Part shown: piece after piece, positions 23,654-33,606 of the stretch | Layout of the letters: every line of letters begins with the position of its first letter | How positions within the stretch are numbered: position 1 is the stretch's first letter | Origin: Pseudomonadota bacterium | GTDB lineage: Bacteria; Pseudomonadota; Alphaproteobacteria; Rhizobiales; Beijerinckiaceae | Assembly: GCA_023386155.1 (NCBI GenBank) | Contig: JAEWKH010000098.1 | Span: 1-50,756, forward strand | DNA length: 50,756 nt | Direction of reading: 5' to 3' | Notes under the pieces: generated by a model | The model's database searches: none | What the model was told of the DNA's origin: nothing | Seen by the model: only the letters and a program-made list of their open reading frames with translations | Translations under genes and position numbers: made by a program

Positions 23654-24081
23654 CGTTCGAATTTCGTTGAGAGGATGATGGAGGATTGCGTGCGCTCCAC
23701 GCCTTCGAGCGCGCCGATCTTGTCGATGGCGGCATCGAGGGAGGGAACGTCCTCAGCCTCTACCACCGCCAGAAGATCGAAGACACCCGCGACCGAATGA
23801 AGCGCGCGCAATTCTGGCATGCGCTGGAGAGCGGAGACGACCCCGCCCGAGGCCTTGGGCGCCACCACGATGGTCACGTGCGCGCGCACCATTCGGCTTG
23901 CGACCTCCTCGGCGAGGCGCAGGGTATAGCCGGCGATCACGCCCCGCCGCTCCAGGCTCTCGACCCGGGCCTGCACAGTGGTGCGGGAGAGCTTCAGGCG
24001 CCGCGCGGCCTCCGCATGGCCGATCCGGGCGTTCTCCCGCAGGAGCGCGATCAGGGCGCGATCCGTGGCATCGAGCATCAT
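23650..24081 (-). CDS. Lrp/AsnC family transcriptional regulator
   Basis: The 143-residue protein has the N-terminal winged-helix domain MMLDATDRALIALLRENARIGHAEAARRLKLSRTTVQARVESLERRGVIAGYTL (in pieces, 1-54), followed by the RAM/AsnC ligand-binding domain (HVTIVVAPKASGGVVSALQRMPELRALHSVAGVFDLLAVVEAEDV). Such proteins bind amino acids and control their transport or breakdown, often acting on adjacent genes. It overlaps the FAD oxidoreductase in ATGA and is divergent from saccharopine dehydrogenase, with a candidate operator in the 111-bp gap. Lysine or a lysine derivative is the likely ligand, by context only. Confidence 0.92.
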   Translation of the reverse strand: MMLDATDRALIALLRENARIGHAEAARRLKLSRTTVQARVESLERRGVIAGYTLRLAEEVASRMVRAHVTIVVAPKASGGVVSALQRMPELRALHSVAGVFDLLAVVEAEDVPSLDAAIDKIGALEGVERTQSSIILSTKFER

Positions 24082-24105
24082 TATGACCAGTCAGATTGGC
24101 GATAT

Positions 24106-24122
24106 GCCGAAATCTACTCGGC
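24106..24122. promoter_or_regulatory. Dyad in the Lrp/saccharopine dehydrogenase gap
   Basis: GCCGA-AATCTAC-TCGGC, a 17-bp dyad with an AT-rich centre, lies between divergent lrp and the dehydrogenase gene. Size and form suit an Lrp-family operator. The role is inferred. Confidence 0.4.
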
Positions 24123-24192
24123 TTTCCGTCAGGATGTCTATGGCGCTTTGCATGGCTTTGCCGTTTTCTGGGTAGACCACAGGGAGATTTTC

Positions 24193-25326
24193 ATGCATTC
24201 GATCCTCGTCATCGGCGCCGGCAAGATCGGTTCCACCATCGTCGACATGCTTCACGAGACGGGCGACTACGCCGTCACGGTGGCGGATTCCTCCGCCGAG
24301 GCCCTCGCGGCGGTGGCCAAGGACGGCGTCAAGACGGTCGAGCTCGACTTCAGTGACGCGGTCGCCCTGCAGAATGCGCTCAAGGGCCATTACGCGGTGC
24401 TGAGCGCCGCGCCCTATCACCTGACCGGCCATGTGGCCCAGGCGGCGCGCCTCGCGGACGTGAACTACTTCGACCTGACCGAGGACGTGGCCACCACCCG
24501 CATGGTGAAGGAACTGTCCGAGGGCGCCACCACGGCCTTCATCCCGCAATGCGGCCTCGCCCCCGGCTTCATCTCCATCGTGGCGCATGACATCGCGAGC
24601 CGCTTCGACAAGCTCGACACGGTGCGCCTGCGCGTCGGCGCCCTGCCGCAATATCCGTCGAACGCCCTGTCCTACAACCTCACCTGGAGCACGGACGGCG
24701 TCATCAACGAGTATATCGAGCGCTGCGAGGCGGTGGTCGACGGCGTCCTGCGCGAGGTTCCGGCCATGGAAGAGCTGGAGGAGTTCTCCCTCGACGGCAC
24801 CCGTTACGAGGCCTTCAACACCTCCGGCGGCCTCGGGACCCTGTGCGAGACCCTCGAGGGCAAGGTGCGCAACCTGAACTACAAGACCATCCGCTATCCC
24901 GGCCATTGCGCCCTGATGCGGGTGCTCCTCAACGATCTCCAGCTGCGCAACCGTCGCGAGGTGCTGAAGGACATCCTGGAGAACGCCGTGCCGGCCACCA
25001 TGCAGGACATGGTCATCGTCTTCGTGACCGTGACCGGCGAGCGCGGCGGCCGCTACGTGCAGGAGACCTATGCCCGCAGCGTCTATGGCCAGAAGGTCGC
25101 CGGCATCCAGCGCACCGCGATCCAGGTGACCACCGCGGCCGGCATCTGCGCCATGCTCGACCTGCTGGTGGCGGGCAAGCTGCCGAAACAGGGTTTCGTG
25201 CGCCAGGAGGAGATCGACCTCGACAGCTTCCTCGCCAACCGCTTCGGCCGCGTCTATGCGGGCGAGCGCCTGGACGAAGGCCACGAGCCGGCAGTGAAGA
25301 ACATCCGCCTCGACTCGGCGGCGTGA
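24193..25326 (+). CDS. Saccharopine dehydrogenase family protein
   Basis: The 377-residue protein has an N-terminal Rossmann motif ILVIGAGKIGSTIVDML (4-20) and the saccharopine-dehydrogenase C-terminal domain (CGLAPGFISIVAHDIASRF, LRVGALPQYPSNALSYNLTWSTDGVINEY in pieces, YETFNTSGG-like ALRDLNYKTIRYPGHC). In lysine breakdown this enzyme oxidises saccharopine to glutamate and alpha-aminoadipate semialdehyde. ATG at 24193 is preceded by AGGGAG; the frame is open upstream but that part lies over the divergent lrp gene. The next gene is aminoadipate-semialdehyde dehydrogenase, which supports the catabolic direction. No lysine-ketoglutarate reductase domain is fused to it. Confidence 0.88.
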   Translation: MHSILVIGAGKIGSTIVDMLHETGDYAVTVADSSAEALAAVAKDGVKTVELDFSDAVALQNALKGHYAVLSAAPYHLTGHVAQAARLADVNYFDLTEDVATTRMVKELSEGATTAFIPQCGLAPGFISIVAHDIASRFDKLDTVRLRVGALPQYPSNALSYNLTWSTDGVINEYIERCEAVVDGVLREVPAMEELEEFSLDGTRYEAFNTSGGLGTLCETLEGKVRNLNYKTIRYPGHCALMRVLLNDLQLRNRREVLKDILENAVPATMQDMVIVFVTVTGERGGRYVQETYARSVYGQKVAGIQRTAIQVTTAAGICAMLDLLVAGKLPKQGFVRQEEIDLDSFLANRFGRVYAGERLDEGHEPAVKNIRLDSAA

Positions 25327-25365
25327 GGACATGAGGGAGCACCCAGGTCGACCGGGTGCAAAGTG

Positions 25366-25489
25366 TCCCCTCCCCCTTGTGGGGAGGGGTGGCTGCGAAG
25401 CAGCCGGGGTGGGGGTGTGAGCGCTACGCTGGTCCAGTTCAGCGCCAACACCCACACCTCCAACTCCTCACCACAAGGGGGAGGAGAGC
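25366..25489. repeat. CCTCCCC...CACAAGGGGGAGG intergenic repeat, copy 1
   Basis: The left arm CCCTCCCCCTTGTGGGGAGG faces the right arm ACCACAAGGGGGAGGAGAG, with an inner GGTGGGGGTGT / ACACCCACACC pair. The right half closely matches 50571-50610. It lies in the gap between the dehydrogenase genes. Confidence 0.75.
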
Positions 25490-25577
25490 ATGTCGAGCCG
25501 AGCCTTTCGGGTTCTTTACAATTTGGCATGACCCTATTCGGGAAAAGCAGTTCCCAGATTTCCCGGTCATGCATTAA

Positions 25578-25610
25578 GACGGTGGCATGAAAGCCGCCGT
25601 CGTTTCGTTT
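25578..25610 (+). terminator. Hairpin with T-rich tail upstream of the P6C dehydrogenase gene
   Basis: GACGGTGGC-ATGAAA-GCCGCCGTC is followed by GTTTCGTTT. It would end transcription from the saccharopine dehydrogenase gene, 66 bp before the next start, and may act as an attenuator. Confidence 0.55.
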
Positions 25611-25675
25611 CAGCGACAAACGAGGGCGGCGGGCTTCCCAGGGGAGCCTCAAACCCGCATCCAGGGAGAATCGAC

Positions 25676-27226
25676 ATGACCGCGAGCCTGAAACCCGTAT
25701 CCTCCGCGCCCGCTTCCGTTGCGGATGAGGCCCGCGCCATTCTCGCGCGCCTCGGCGTGCCGGACACCGCCTTCGCGTCCGGCGGACGTCCGGCCCGCTC
25801 GCCGATCACCGGAGAGGTGATCGCCCATGTGCGCGAGACCACGCCCGAGGAGGCCAAGGCCGCGATCGGCCGGGCCGATGCCGCCTTCAAGGCATGGCGC
25901 AAGGTCCCGGCGCCCAAGCGCGGCGAGTTCATCCGCCTTCTCGGCGAGGAGCTGCGCGCCGCGAAGGACGACCTCGGCCGTCTCGTGACCCTGGAAGCCG
26001 GCAAGATCGTCTCCGAAGGCCTCGGCGAGGTGCAGGAGATGATCGACATCTGCGATTTCGCCGTCGGCCTCTCCCGCCAGCTCTACGGCCTCACCATCGC
26101 GACCGAGCGCGCCGATCACCGCATGATGGAGACATGGCATCCGCTGGGCGTCTGCGGCGTCATCTCGGCGTTCAACTTCCCCGTGGCCGTGTGGTCCTGG
26201 AACGCGGCCCTCGCCCTCGTCTGCGGCGACAGCGTGGTGTGGAAGCCCTCCGAGAAGACCCTGCTGACCGCCCTCGCCACGCATGCCATCGTGGAGCGCG
26301 CCGCCAAGCGTTATGGCGGCGTGCCGGAAGGCCTCTGCGAGGTGCTGCTCGGCGGCCGCGAGATCGGCGAGATCCTCGTCGAGGACACCCGCGTGCCGGT
26401 TCTCTCCGCCACCGGCTCCACGGCCATGGGCCGTCAGGTCGGCCCGAAGCTTGCCGAGCGCTTCGCTCGTGCGATCCTGGAGCTCGGCGGCAACAACGCC
26501 GCCATCGTGGCTCCCTCGGCCGATCTCGACCTCGCCCTGCGCGGCATCGCCTTCGCGGCCATGGGCACGGCGGGCCAGCGCTGCACGACCCTGCGCCGCC
26601 TCTTCGTGCACGAGAGCGTCTACGATCAGCTCGTGCCGCGCCTCGTGAAGGTCTATGGCAGCGTGAAGATCGGCGATCCGCGCGCCGAGGGCACGCTGGT
26701 CGGCCCGCTGATCGACAAGGCCGCTTTCGACGGCATGGAGCGCGCCCTCGACGAGGCCCGCACGGCGGGCGGCAAGGTGCATGGCGGCGGACGCTACACG
26801 GATGTGGCCAACGACGGCGTCTATGCGCGGCCCGCGCTCGTGGAGATGCCGAGCCAGACCGGCCCGGTGACGCGCGAGACCTTCGCGCCGATCCTCTACG
26901 TGATGCGCTATTCGGATTTCGACGAAGTGATCGAGCTGCACAACGCGGTCGGCGCCGGCCTCTCCTCGTCGATCTTCACGCTCAACCTGCGCGAGGCGGA
27001 AGCCTTCGTGTCGGCGGCCGGCTCCGATTGCGGCATCGCCAACGTCAATATCGGCCCCTCGGGCGCCGAGATCGGCGGGGCCTTCGGCGGCGAGAAGGAA
27101 ACGGGCGGCGGCCGTGAATCGGGCTCGGATGCCTGGAAGGCCTATATGCGCCGCGCCACCAACACGATCAATTACGGCTCGACCCTTCCGCTCGCCCAGG
27201 GCGTGAAGTTCGACGTGGACGCCTGA
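25676..27226 (+). CDS. amaB: Alpha-aminoadipate-semialdehyde / L-piperideine-6-carboxylate dehydrogenase
   Basis: The 516-residue protein is an antiquitin-type (ALDH7) aldehyde dehydrogenase that oxidises alpha-aminoadipate semialdehyde, in equilibrium with piperideine-6-carboxylate, to 2-aminoadipate in lysine catabolism. Features: the cofactor stretch CGVISAFNFPVAVWSWN (160-176), GDSVVWKPSEKT, general base E269 in ILELGGNNAAIV, and nucleophile C303 in GTAGQRCTTLRRLF, wording typical of antiquitins. ATG at 25676 follows CAGGGAGAATCGAC. A strong terminator lies just after the stop, so the next gene may be separately transcribed. Adjacent saccharopine dehydrogenase, FAD oxidase and Lrp gene support the lysine role. 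Confidence 0.92.
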   Translation: MTASLKPVSSAPASVADEARAILARLGVPDTAFASGGRPARSPITGEVIAHVRETTPEEAKAAIGRADAAFKAWRKVPAPKRGEFIRLLGEELRAAKDDLGRLVTLEAGKIVSEGLGEVQEMIDICDFAVGLSRQLYGLTIATERADHRMMETWHPLGVCGVISAFNFPVAVWSWNAALALVCGDSVVWKPSEKTLLTALATHAIVERAAKRYGGVPEGLCEVLLGGREIGEILVEDTRVPVLSATGSTAMGRQVGPKLAERFARAILELGGNNAAIVAPSADLDLALRGIAFAAMGTAGQRCTTLRRLFVHESVYDQLVPRLVKVYGSVKIGDPRAEGTLVGPLIDKAAFDGMERALDEARTAGGKVHGGGRYTDVANDGVYARPALVEMPSQTGPVTRETFAPILYVMRYSDFDEVIELHNAVGAGLSSSIFTLNLREAEAFVSAAGSDCGIANVNIGPSGAEIGGAFGGEKETGGGRESGSDAWKAYMRRATNTINYGSTLPLAQGVKFDVDA

Positions 27227-27243
27227 TCGTCGCAAGAACACAG

Positions 27244-27269
27244 CGGAGGGCAGCAATGCCCTCCGTTTT
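27244..27269 (+). terminator. Rho-independent terminator after amaB
   Basis: A perfect 8-bp stem CGGAGGGC / GCCCTCCG with loop AGCAAT is followed by TTTT. It begins 18 bp after the amaB stop. Confidence 0.85.
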
Positions 27270-27302
27270 GCTATTCAGTCCTCTCAAACATACGAGCTTT
27301 CC

Positions 27303-28982
27303 ATGACAGCGCCCTCCCGCACCGGCGGCCAGATTCTTGTCGATCAGCTTCTCGTCCATGGAGTCGATCACATCTTCTGCGTTCCGGGCGAGAGTTACCT
27401 CGCGGCGCTCGATGCGCTGCATGACGCGAACATCGACGTCACGGTCTGCCGCCAGGAAGGCGGCGCCGCCATGATGGCGGAAGCCTACGGCAAGCTCACG
27501 GGCCGCCCCGGCATCTGCTTCGTCACCCGCGGGCCCGGCGCGACCAACGCGTCGCCCGGCATCCACATCGCCAAGCAGGATTCCACCCCGATGATCCTGT
27601 TCGTCGGCCAGATCGAGCGCGGCATGCGCGAGCGCGAGGCGTTCCAGGAGCTCGATTACCGCGCTGCCTTCGGGCCGCTCGCCAAATGGGCCACGGAGGT
27701 GGACGATCCGGCGCGCTTCCCCGAGATCGTTTCCCGCGCCTTCCACGTCGCAACCTCGGGCCGTCCCGGTCCCGTCGTGATCGCGCTGCCTGAGGACGTG
27801 CTGACCGACATGGCCCAGGTGGCGGATGCGCCGCGCTACCAGGTCATCGAGACGCATCCGGGCCTGACCCAGATGGCGGAGCTGCAGAAGCTTCTGCACG
27901 GCGCCAAGAACCCGATTGCGCTGCTCGGCGGCAGCCGCTGGTCGGAAACGGCGGTGCAGCGCTTCGTGCGCTTCGCCGAGCGCTTCGAGCTGCCGGTCGC
28001 CTGCACGTTCCGCCGCCAGATGCTGTTTCCCGCCGATCACGCCTCCTATAGCGGCGATCTCGGCCTCGGCGTGAACCCGAAGCTGCTCGCGCGCATCAAG
28101 GACGCCGATCTCGTCCTGCTCGTCGGCGGCCGTCTCTCGGAGGTTCCGAGCCAGGCCTATACGCTCCTCGACATTCCTGCGCCCCGGCAGACGCTGGTGC
28201 ATGTGCATCCCGATCCGAGCGAGCTCGGCCGGGTCTATGCCCCGCACCTTGCCATCAACGCCTCGCCGGTCGCCTTCACGGCAGCGCTCGAAGCCGTGCA
28301 TCCCCCGGCCTCGCTTCCCTGGAGCGAGGGCACGAAGACGGCCCATGCGGATTATCTGGCCTGGAGCGACCCGAGCGCCATCCGCACCGCCGGTGCCGTG
28401 CAGATGGGCGAGGTGATGGCGCACCTGCGCAAGGTGATGCCGACCGACACGATCTTCTGCAACGGCGCCGGCAACTTCGCCACCTGGGTGCACCGCTTCT
28501 GGCCCTTCCGCGAATACGGCACGCAGCTTGCCCCGACCTCGGGCTCCATGGGCTACGGCGTGCCGGCCGCCGTCGGCGCCAAGCGCATCCGGCCCGACAG
28601 CCCCGTGGTGGTCTTCGCCGGCGACGGCGACTTCCTCATGAACGGGCAGGAATTCGCCACCGCCGTGCAATACGACCTGCCGATCCTGGTGATCCTGCTC
28701 GACAACGGCATGTACGGCACGATCCGCATGCACCAGGAGCGCGAATATCCCGGCCGCGTCTCGGCCACCATGCTGAAGAACCCGGACTTCGCGGCCTATG
28801 CCAAGGCCTTCGGCGGCTACGGCGAGCGCGTGACAGCGACGGAAGAGTTCGGCCCCGCCCTGCAGCGGGCGCTCACCTCGAGCAAGCCGGCGATCCTCCA
28901 CTGCATGATCGATCCGGAAGCCATCACGCCGAGCATGTCGCTCACGGCGATCCGCGAGAAGGCGCTGGCGGGGAAGAAGTAA
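27303..28982 (+). CDS. Thiamine-diphosphate-binding enzyme (acetolactate synthase-like)
   Basis: The 559-residue protein has the three-domain layout of the IlvB/benzoylformate-decarboxylase superfamily. The N-terminal domain carries the catalytic glutamate E52 in VCRQEGGAAMMAEAYG, plus FCVPGESYLAAL and TRGPGATNAS. The middle domain is Rossmann-like, and the C-terminal ThDP-Mg motif starts GDGDFLMNGQEF and ends LLDNGMYG (about residues 440-475). It may be a catabolic acetolactate synthase or a 2-oxoacid decarboxylase. Since it follows lysine-degradation genes, decarboxylation of 2-oxoadipate is one hypothesis, but a terminator separates it from amaB and no regulatory small subunit of acetolactate synthase is present. 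Confidence 0.82.
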   Translation: MTAPSRTGGQILVDQLLVHGVDHIFCVPGESYLAALDALHDANIDVTVCRQEGGAAMMAEAYGKLTGRPGICFVTRGPGATNASPGIHIAKQDSTPMILFVGQIERGMREREAFQELDYRAAFGPLAKWATEVDDPARFPEIVSRAFHVATSGRPGPVVIALPEDVLTDMAQVADAPRYQVIETHPGLTQMAELQKLLHGAKNPIALLGGSRWSETAVQRFVRFAERFELPVACTFRRQMLFPADHASYSGDLGLGVNPKLLARIKDADLVLLVGGRLSEVPSQAYTLLDIPAPRQTLVHVHPDPSELGRVYAPHLAINASPVAFTAALEAVHPPASLPWSEGTKTAHADYLAWSDPSAIRTAGAVQMGEVMAHLRKVMPTDTIFCNGAGNFATWVHRFWPFREYGTQLAPTSGSMGYGVPAAVGAKRIRPDSPVVVFAGDGDFLMNGQEFATAVQYDLPILVILLDNGMYGTIRMHQEREYPGRVSATMLKNPDFAAYAKAFGGYGERVTATEEFGPALQRALTSSKPAILHCMIDPEAITPSMSLTAIREKALAGKK

Positions 28983-29096
28983 GTACTGACACAAGCGTCT
29001 TCCCGGACGGTGCAAGCCGATCCGGGATCGTTGTCAGGATGTGGCGGTAAACTCCCTCTCCCTGAGGAGAGGTCAATGCGGTGCCATTCTCGGCCC

Positions 29097-29132
29097 GCGA
29101 TCCCGGGCTCCGCTGCGCGGCCCCGGGATGAC
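29097..29132. repeat. GATCCCGGG...CCCGGGATGACG intergenic inverted repeat
   Basis: GATCCCGGG faces CCCCGGGATGACG around GCTCCGCTGCGCGG between convergent ThDP-enzyme and tal genes. A related wording (GGGGATGACA) ends the repeat at 30202-30300. It may also terminate transcription. Confidence 0.5.
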
Positions 29133-29143
29133 GTTTCTTCGAT

Positions 29144-30115
29144 TTAAGCCGCCTTCGCCTCGTCCAGCCGCCGGGCGACCAGCGTACGCAGGCTGCGCAG
29201 GTCCTTGACGAAGGAGCGGATGCCCTCGGCGAGCTTCTCCGTCGCCATGGCGTCCTCGTTCAGCGCGAAGCGGAAGCTCTTCTCGTCGAGGCGCGGCAGG
29301 GGCTGGATCTTCTCCACGCTGTCGGGCGAAAGCTTGCGCGGCAGCTCGCCTTCCGCCTTCGCCAGCTCGTCGAGGAGCGCGGGCGAGATGGTGAGGCGGT
29401 CGCAGCCGGCAAGCGCCTCGATCTCGCCGATATTGCGGAAGGACGCGCCCATCACCACGGTCTTGATGCCCTGCGCCTTGTAGGAAGCGTAGATGTTGCG
29501 CACCGAGATCACGCCCGGATCGGTCTCGCCCGTGTAGGGGCCGCCGCCCGCCTTCACGTGCCAGTCGAGGATGCGGCCCACGAAGGGGGAGATCAGGAAC
29601 ACGCCCGCTTCCGCGCAGGCCTGGGCCTGCACCTGGGAGAACAGGAGCGTGAGGTTGCAGTCGATGCCTTCCTTCTGAAGGATCTCGGCGGCGCGGATGC
29701 CTTCCCAGGTGGAGGCGATCTTGATCAGGACCTTCTCGCGCCCGATGCCGCGCTCCTCGTAATCCTTGACGATGCTCCGCGCGGTCTTCACCGTCGCTTC
29801 CGTGTCGAAGGAGAGATCGGCGTCCACCTCCGTCGAGACGCGGCCGGGCACGATCTTCGCGAGCTCGGCCCCGAAGGCGACGGCGAGCCGGTCGGAAATC
29901 GCCGCCACCACGGCCTCGCGGGAGCCGCCCTGCTTGCGGCCCCAGGCGAGGGCCTCGTCGAGAAGATGCCCGTAGGCCGGAAGCTCGACCGCCTTCAAGA
30001 GCAGGGTCGGGTTGGTGGTGCAGTCCTGGGGCTTGAGGCGGCGCACCGCATCGAGATCGCCCGTATCGGCGACGACGACCGTCATGGCGCGCAATTGGTC
30101 GAGCTTGGAGGGCAT
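29144..30115 (-). CDS. tal: Transaldolase
   Basis: Transaldolase transfers a dihydroxyacetone unit between sugar phosphates in the non-oxidative pentose phosphate pathway. From ATG 30115 (with ACGGAGA upstream) the 323-residue product matches the TalB type: ADTGD with D17, TTNPTLLLKA (33-42), Schiff-base lysine K132 in VLIKIASTWEG, CNLTLLFSQVQA, and ISPFVGRILDWH. The open frame extends 62 codons further upstream, but those residues have no family match and the ribosome site fixes the shorter start. No other pentose-phosphate gene is adjacent. Confidence 0.94.
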   Translation of the reverse strand: MPSKLDQLRAMTVVVADTGDLDAVRRLKPQDCTTNPTLLLKAVELPAYGHLLDEALAWGRKQGGSREAVVAAISDRLAVAFGAELAKIVPGRVSTEVDADLSFDTEATVKTARSIVKDYEERGIGREKVLIKIASTWEGIRAAEILQKEGIDCNLTLLFSQVQAQACAEAGVFLISPFVGRILDWHVKAGGGPYTGETDPGVISVRNIYASYKAQGIKTVVMGASFRNIGEIEALAGCDRLTISPALLDELAKAEGELPRKLSPDSVEKIQPLPRLDEKSFRFALNEDAMATEKLAEGIRSFVKDLRSLRTLVARRLDEAKAA

Positions 30116-30201
30116 CGGGATCTCCGTGGGTTGTCCTTTGACGTCTGACTTAGCTCCATAAGGAGCCTGCGTGAAGGGCAAAGCGGCAATTGCAGCCTTG
30201 C

Positions 30202-30300
30202 TGTCATTCCCGGCCGGAGCGTCAGCGGAGGGGAAGGGAAACCATCCGCCGACGAGCGCTCTGGATCCCCTTCCCGGCCTTAAGGCCGCCGGGGATGACA
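30202..30300. repeat. Intergenic repeat between tal and the LysR gene
   Basis: The stretch opens CATTCCCGGCCGG and closes with CCCCTTCCCGGCC, TTAAGGCCGCCGGGGATGACA, forming nested inverted arms (CCCGGC / GCCGGGG). This composition is typical of dispersed intergenic repeats in related genomes. It occupies most of the tal upstream region. Confidence 0.5.
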
Positions 30301-30308
30301 TGGCGTTA

Positions 30309-31199
30309 TCACACGAAAAGCCCCCGGTTGGCCCGGACCCGGCTCAGGATGAAGGAATAGACCTCCTCCACGCGGCGCAGGGACCGCACGTCGGCATGGG
30401 TGACGAGCCAGTAGGTGCGAAGATAGGACACCTCGGGCAGCACGACCCGAAGCTCCGGGAATTGCCGAACCGCGTAATCGTGCAGGATGCCGATGCCCAC
30501 GCCGGCCCGCACCGCCTCCGCCTGCGCCACCACGCTGGCGCATTCGAAGCGTCGGACGGTGTATTTCTCCAGGGCCGAGAAATAGTCGAGCTCGGGGCTG
30601 AAGAGCAGGTCGGCCACATAGGTGACGAGGGTTTTGCCCGAAAGATCGGCCAGTTCCGTCACGGGACCGTGGCGGTCGAGATAATCCTGCGAGGCGTAGA
30701 GCCTCAGGCGGTAATCGGTGAGCTTGCGCGAGACGAGGCGCCCCTCGGTCGGCTGCTCCAGGGTCACGGCGATGTCGGCCTCGCGCTTGGACAGGGAAAA
30801 GATCCGCGGCAGCGCCACGAGCTGCAGGGTCAGCCCCGGATGCCGCTCGGCCAGCACCCCGAGCTCGGGGGCGAGGAAATAGGTGCCGATCCCGTCCGGC
30901 GCGCCGATGCGCACGGTGCCCGTGAGCGCGAGGTCGGCCCCGCCGAGTTCGCTCGCCACCGCGAGCGCCTGGGTTTCCATGGCCTCCGCGTGCTTCAGGA
31001 GCCGCTCGCCCTGTTCGGTCAGGGTGTAGCCCTGGGGGCTGCGCTCGAACAGCTTGGCCTTGAGCCCGCGCTCAAGGGCCGAGATGCGGCGGGAGACGGT
31101 GGTGTGGTCCGCCTCCAGCTGCCGCGCGGCCGCGGTGAGGCGCCCGACGCGGGCGACAGCCAGGAAAAAGCGAAGGTCGTCCCAATCGAATGCGCTCAT
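30309..31199 (-). CDS. LysR family transcriptional regulator
   Basis: The 296-residue protein has the N-terminal LysR helix-turn-helix DDLRFFLAVARVGRLTAAARQLEADHTTVSRRISALERGLKAKLFERS (in pieces, 7-54) and a C-terminal effector domain (GTVRIGAPDGIGTYFLAPEL, then GVGIGILHDYAVR). It is transcribed divergently from mmsA across 120 bp, the standard LysR arrangement, so control of mmsA and valine catabolism is likely. The ligand is unknown; a valine-pathway intermediate is a guess. GCAC-N4-GTGC at 31228-31239 in the gap is one possible half-site pair. Confidence 0.92.
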   Translation of the reverse strand: MSAFDWDDLRFFLAVARVGRLTAAARQLEADHTTVSRRISALERGLKAKLFERSPQGYTLTEQGERLLKHAEAMETQALAVASELGGADLALTGTVRIGAPDGIGTYFLAPELGVLAERHPGLTLQLVALPRIFSLSKREADIAVTLEQPTEGRLVSRKLTDYRLRLYASQDYLDRHGPVTELADLSGKTLVTYVADLLFSPELDYFSALEKYTVRRFECASVVAQAEAVRAGVGIGILHDYAVRQFPELRVVLPEVSYLRTYWLVTHADVRSLRRVEEVYSFILSRVRANRGLFV

Positions 31200-31319
31200 G
31201 CCCTGCCCCGTTCATATTGGCATTTTCGCACAACGGTGCTTTGGTTTCACCCATAGTCGTGCGATTTCAACAATGGTAGAAGGGGACCACGAAAAACACC
31301 CCTCAGGAGGAGAGACGCC
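31200..31319. promoter_or_regulatory. Divergent LysR/mmsA promoter region
   Basis: This 120-bp gap should contain both promoters and the LysR site. GCACAACGGTGC (31228-31239) is a short dyad. The mmsA ribosome site AGGAGGAGAG precedes its ATG. No clear -10/-35 pair could be fixed. Confidence 0.4.
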
Positions 31320-32816
<1,497 letters not shown>

Positions 32817-32826
32817 CTGAACGAAC

Positions 32827-33507
32827 GTGGTGAGTTATCCAACCACGCGAGGCAAGCACCTTCCATTTAGGAGGGTGCTTGCGCTTTCCTCGAAAGCGCT
32901 GCTCTGGACCTTCATTGCGGTCTTCGCTGTACTCCTCGTTTCCTGTGTCGTGGAACTCAATCCTCGAGCGCGGCGCCTTGTCTATGGGCCGGATCACTTT
33001 GCGAGTATTTCACTAGAGCCCGAGAAGGTCAGAATTAGCATCGAACTGACCAACACCAGCCCGATTGGCAAAGCAGAATTCGACCGCCGTCTTCTCGTTA
33101 CCGAGTCGGACAGTTCGACTGCCGTCACTGAGCTTTTCTCGGATCACGGCGGGTTTGCAGAAGCAAATCTGTACAGAACGACAGATGGAAAACTCGTCTT
33201 GGCTGGTGCCTTTGACGCGGAACTCATTACCTTGTCACCGCTAAGTATCTTTCCATATAGCACGAGTTATCTCGCGAACCGCGACAAGGGGCTGTACGGC
33301 AAGGTCGATTTGCGCGATCGGCCGTTTAGGAAAGAGCATCCCAAACAGCTAGGTGACCTGACAGAGTCTCATTACTTTGACGACCTGTTTTATTTGGGAA
33401 CCTTCACTTTCAGAGAATCCCGCTCTGATAATGGATCTCGGATCAGGAATTGGACCTTTATACCGGCATCAGAGGGCGAAGAATTTATCAGGGATCCAGG
33501 CGGTTAG
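32827..33507 (+). CDS. Low-GC orphan membrane-anchored hypothetical protein (226 aa)
   Basis: I recognise no family. GTG at 32827 (or the next GTG) starts a protein with one membrane segment near residues 24-45 (ALLWTFIAVFAVLLVSCVVEL) and a mostly beta-type, polar domain outside (SISLEPEKVRISIELTNTSPIG, FDRRLLVTESD, LTESHYFDDLFYLGTFTF). A cysteine at the end of the segment is not in a good lipobox. Two sampled 60-base stretches gave about 50 and 52% GC, while a stretch of mmsA gave 78%. It starts 10 bp after mmsA and breaks the valine cluster, so it was probably acquired later. Confidence 0.65.
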   Translation: MVSYPTTRGKHLPFRRVLALSSKALLWTFIAVFAVLLVSCVVELNPRARRLVYGPDHFASISLEPEKVRISIELTNTSPIGKAEFDRRLLVTESDSSTAVTELFSDHGGFAEANLYRTTDGKLVLAGAFDAELITLSPLSIFPYSTSYLANRDKGLYGKVDLRDRPFRKEHPKQLGDLTESHYFDDLFYLGTFTFRESRSDNGSRIRNWTFIPASEGEEFIRDPGG

Positions 33508-33606
33508 TCCTAAAACTGAGACGCTGAGAGGTGATACATGAATGTCTCCGCCCTAAGTCGAAAGTCATGGTTGCCCAAAACCCCTCTGGCATGACGATTT
33601 AAGACC

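Noticed and set aside
25649..29015. Long minus-strand frames opposite amaB and the ThDP enzyme (535 and 615 codons)
   Set aside because: Antisense shadows rich in Ala, Arg, Gly and His without domain features.
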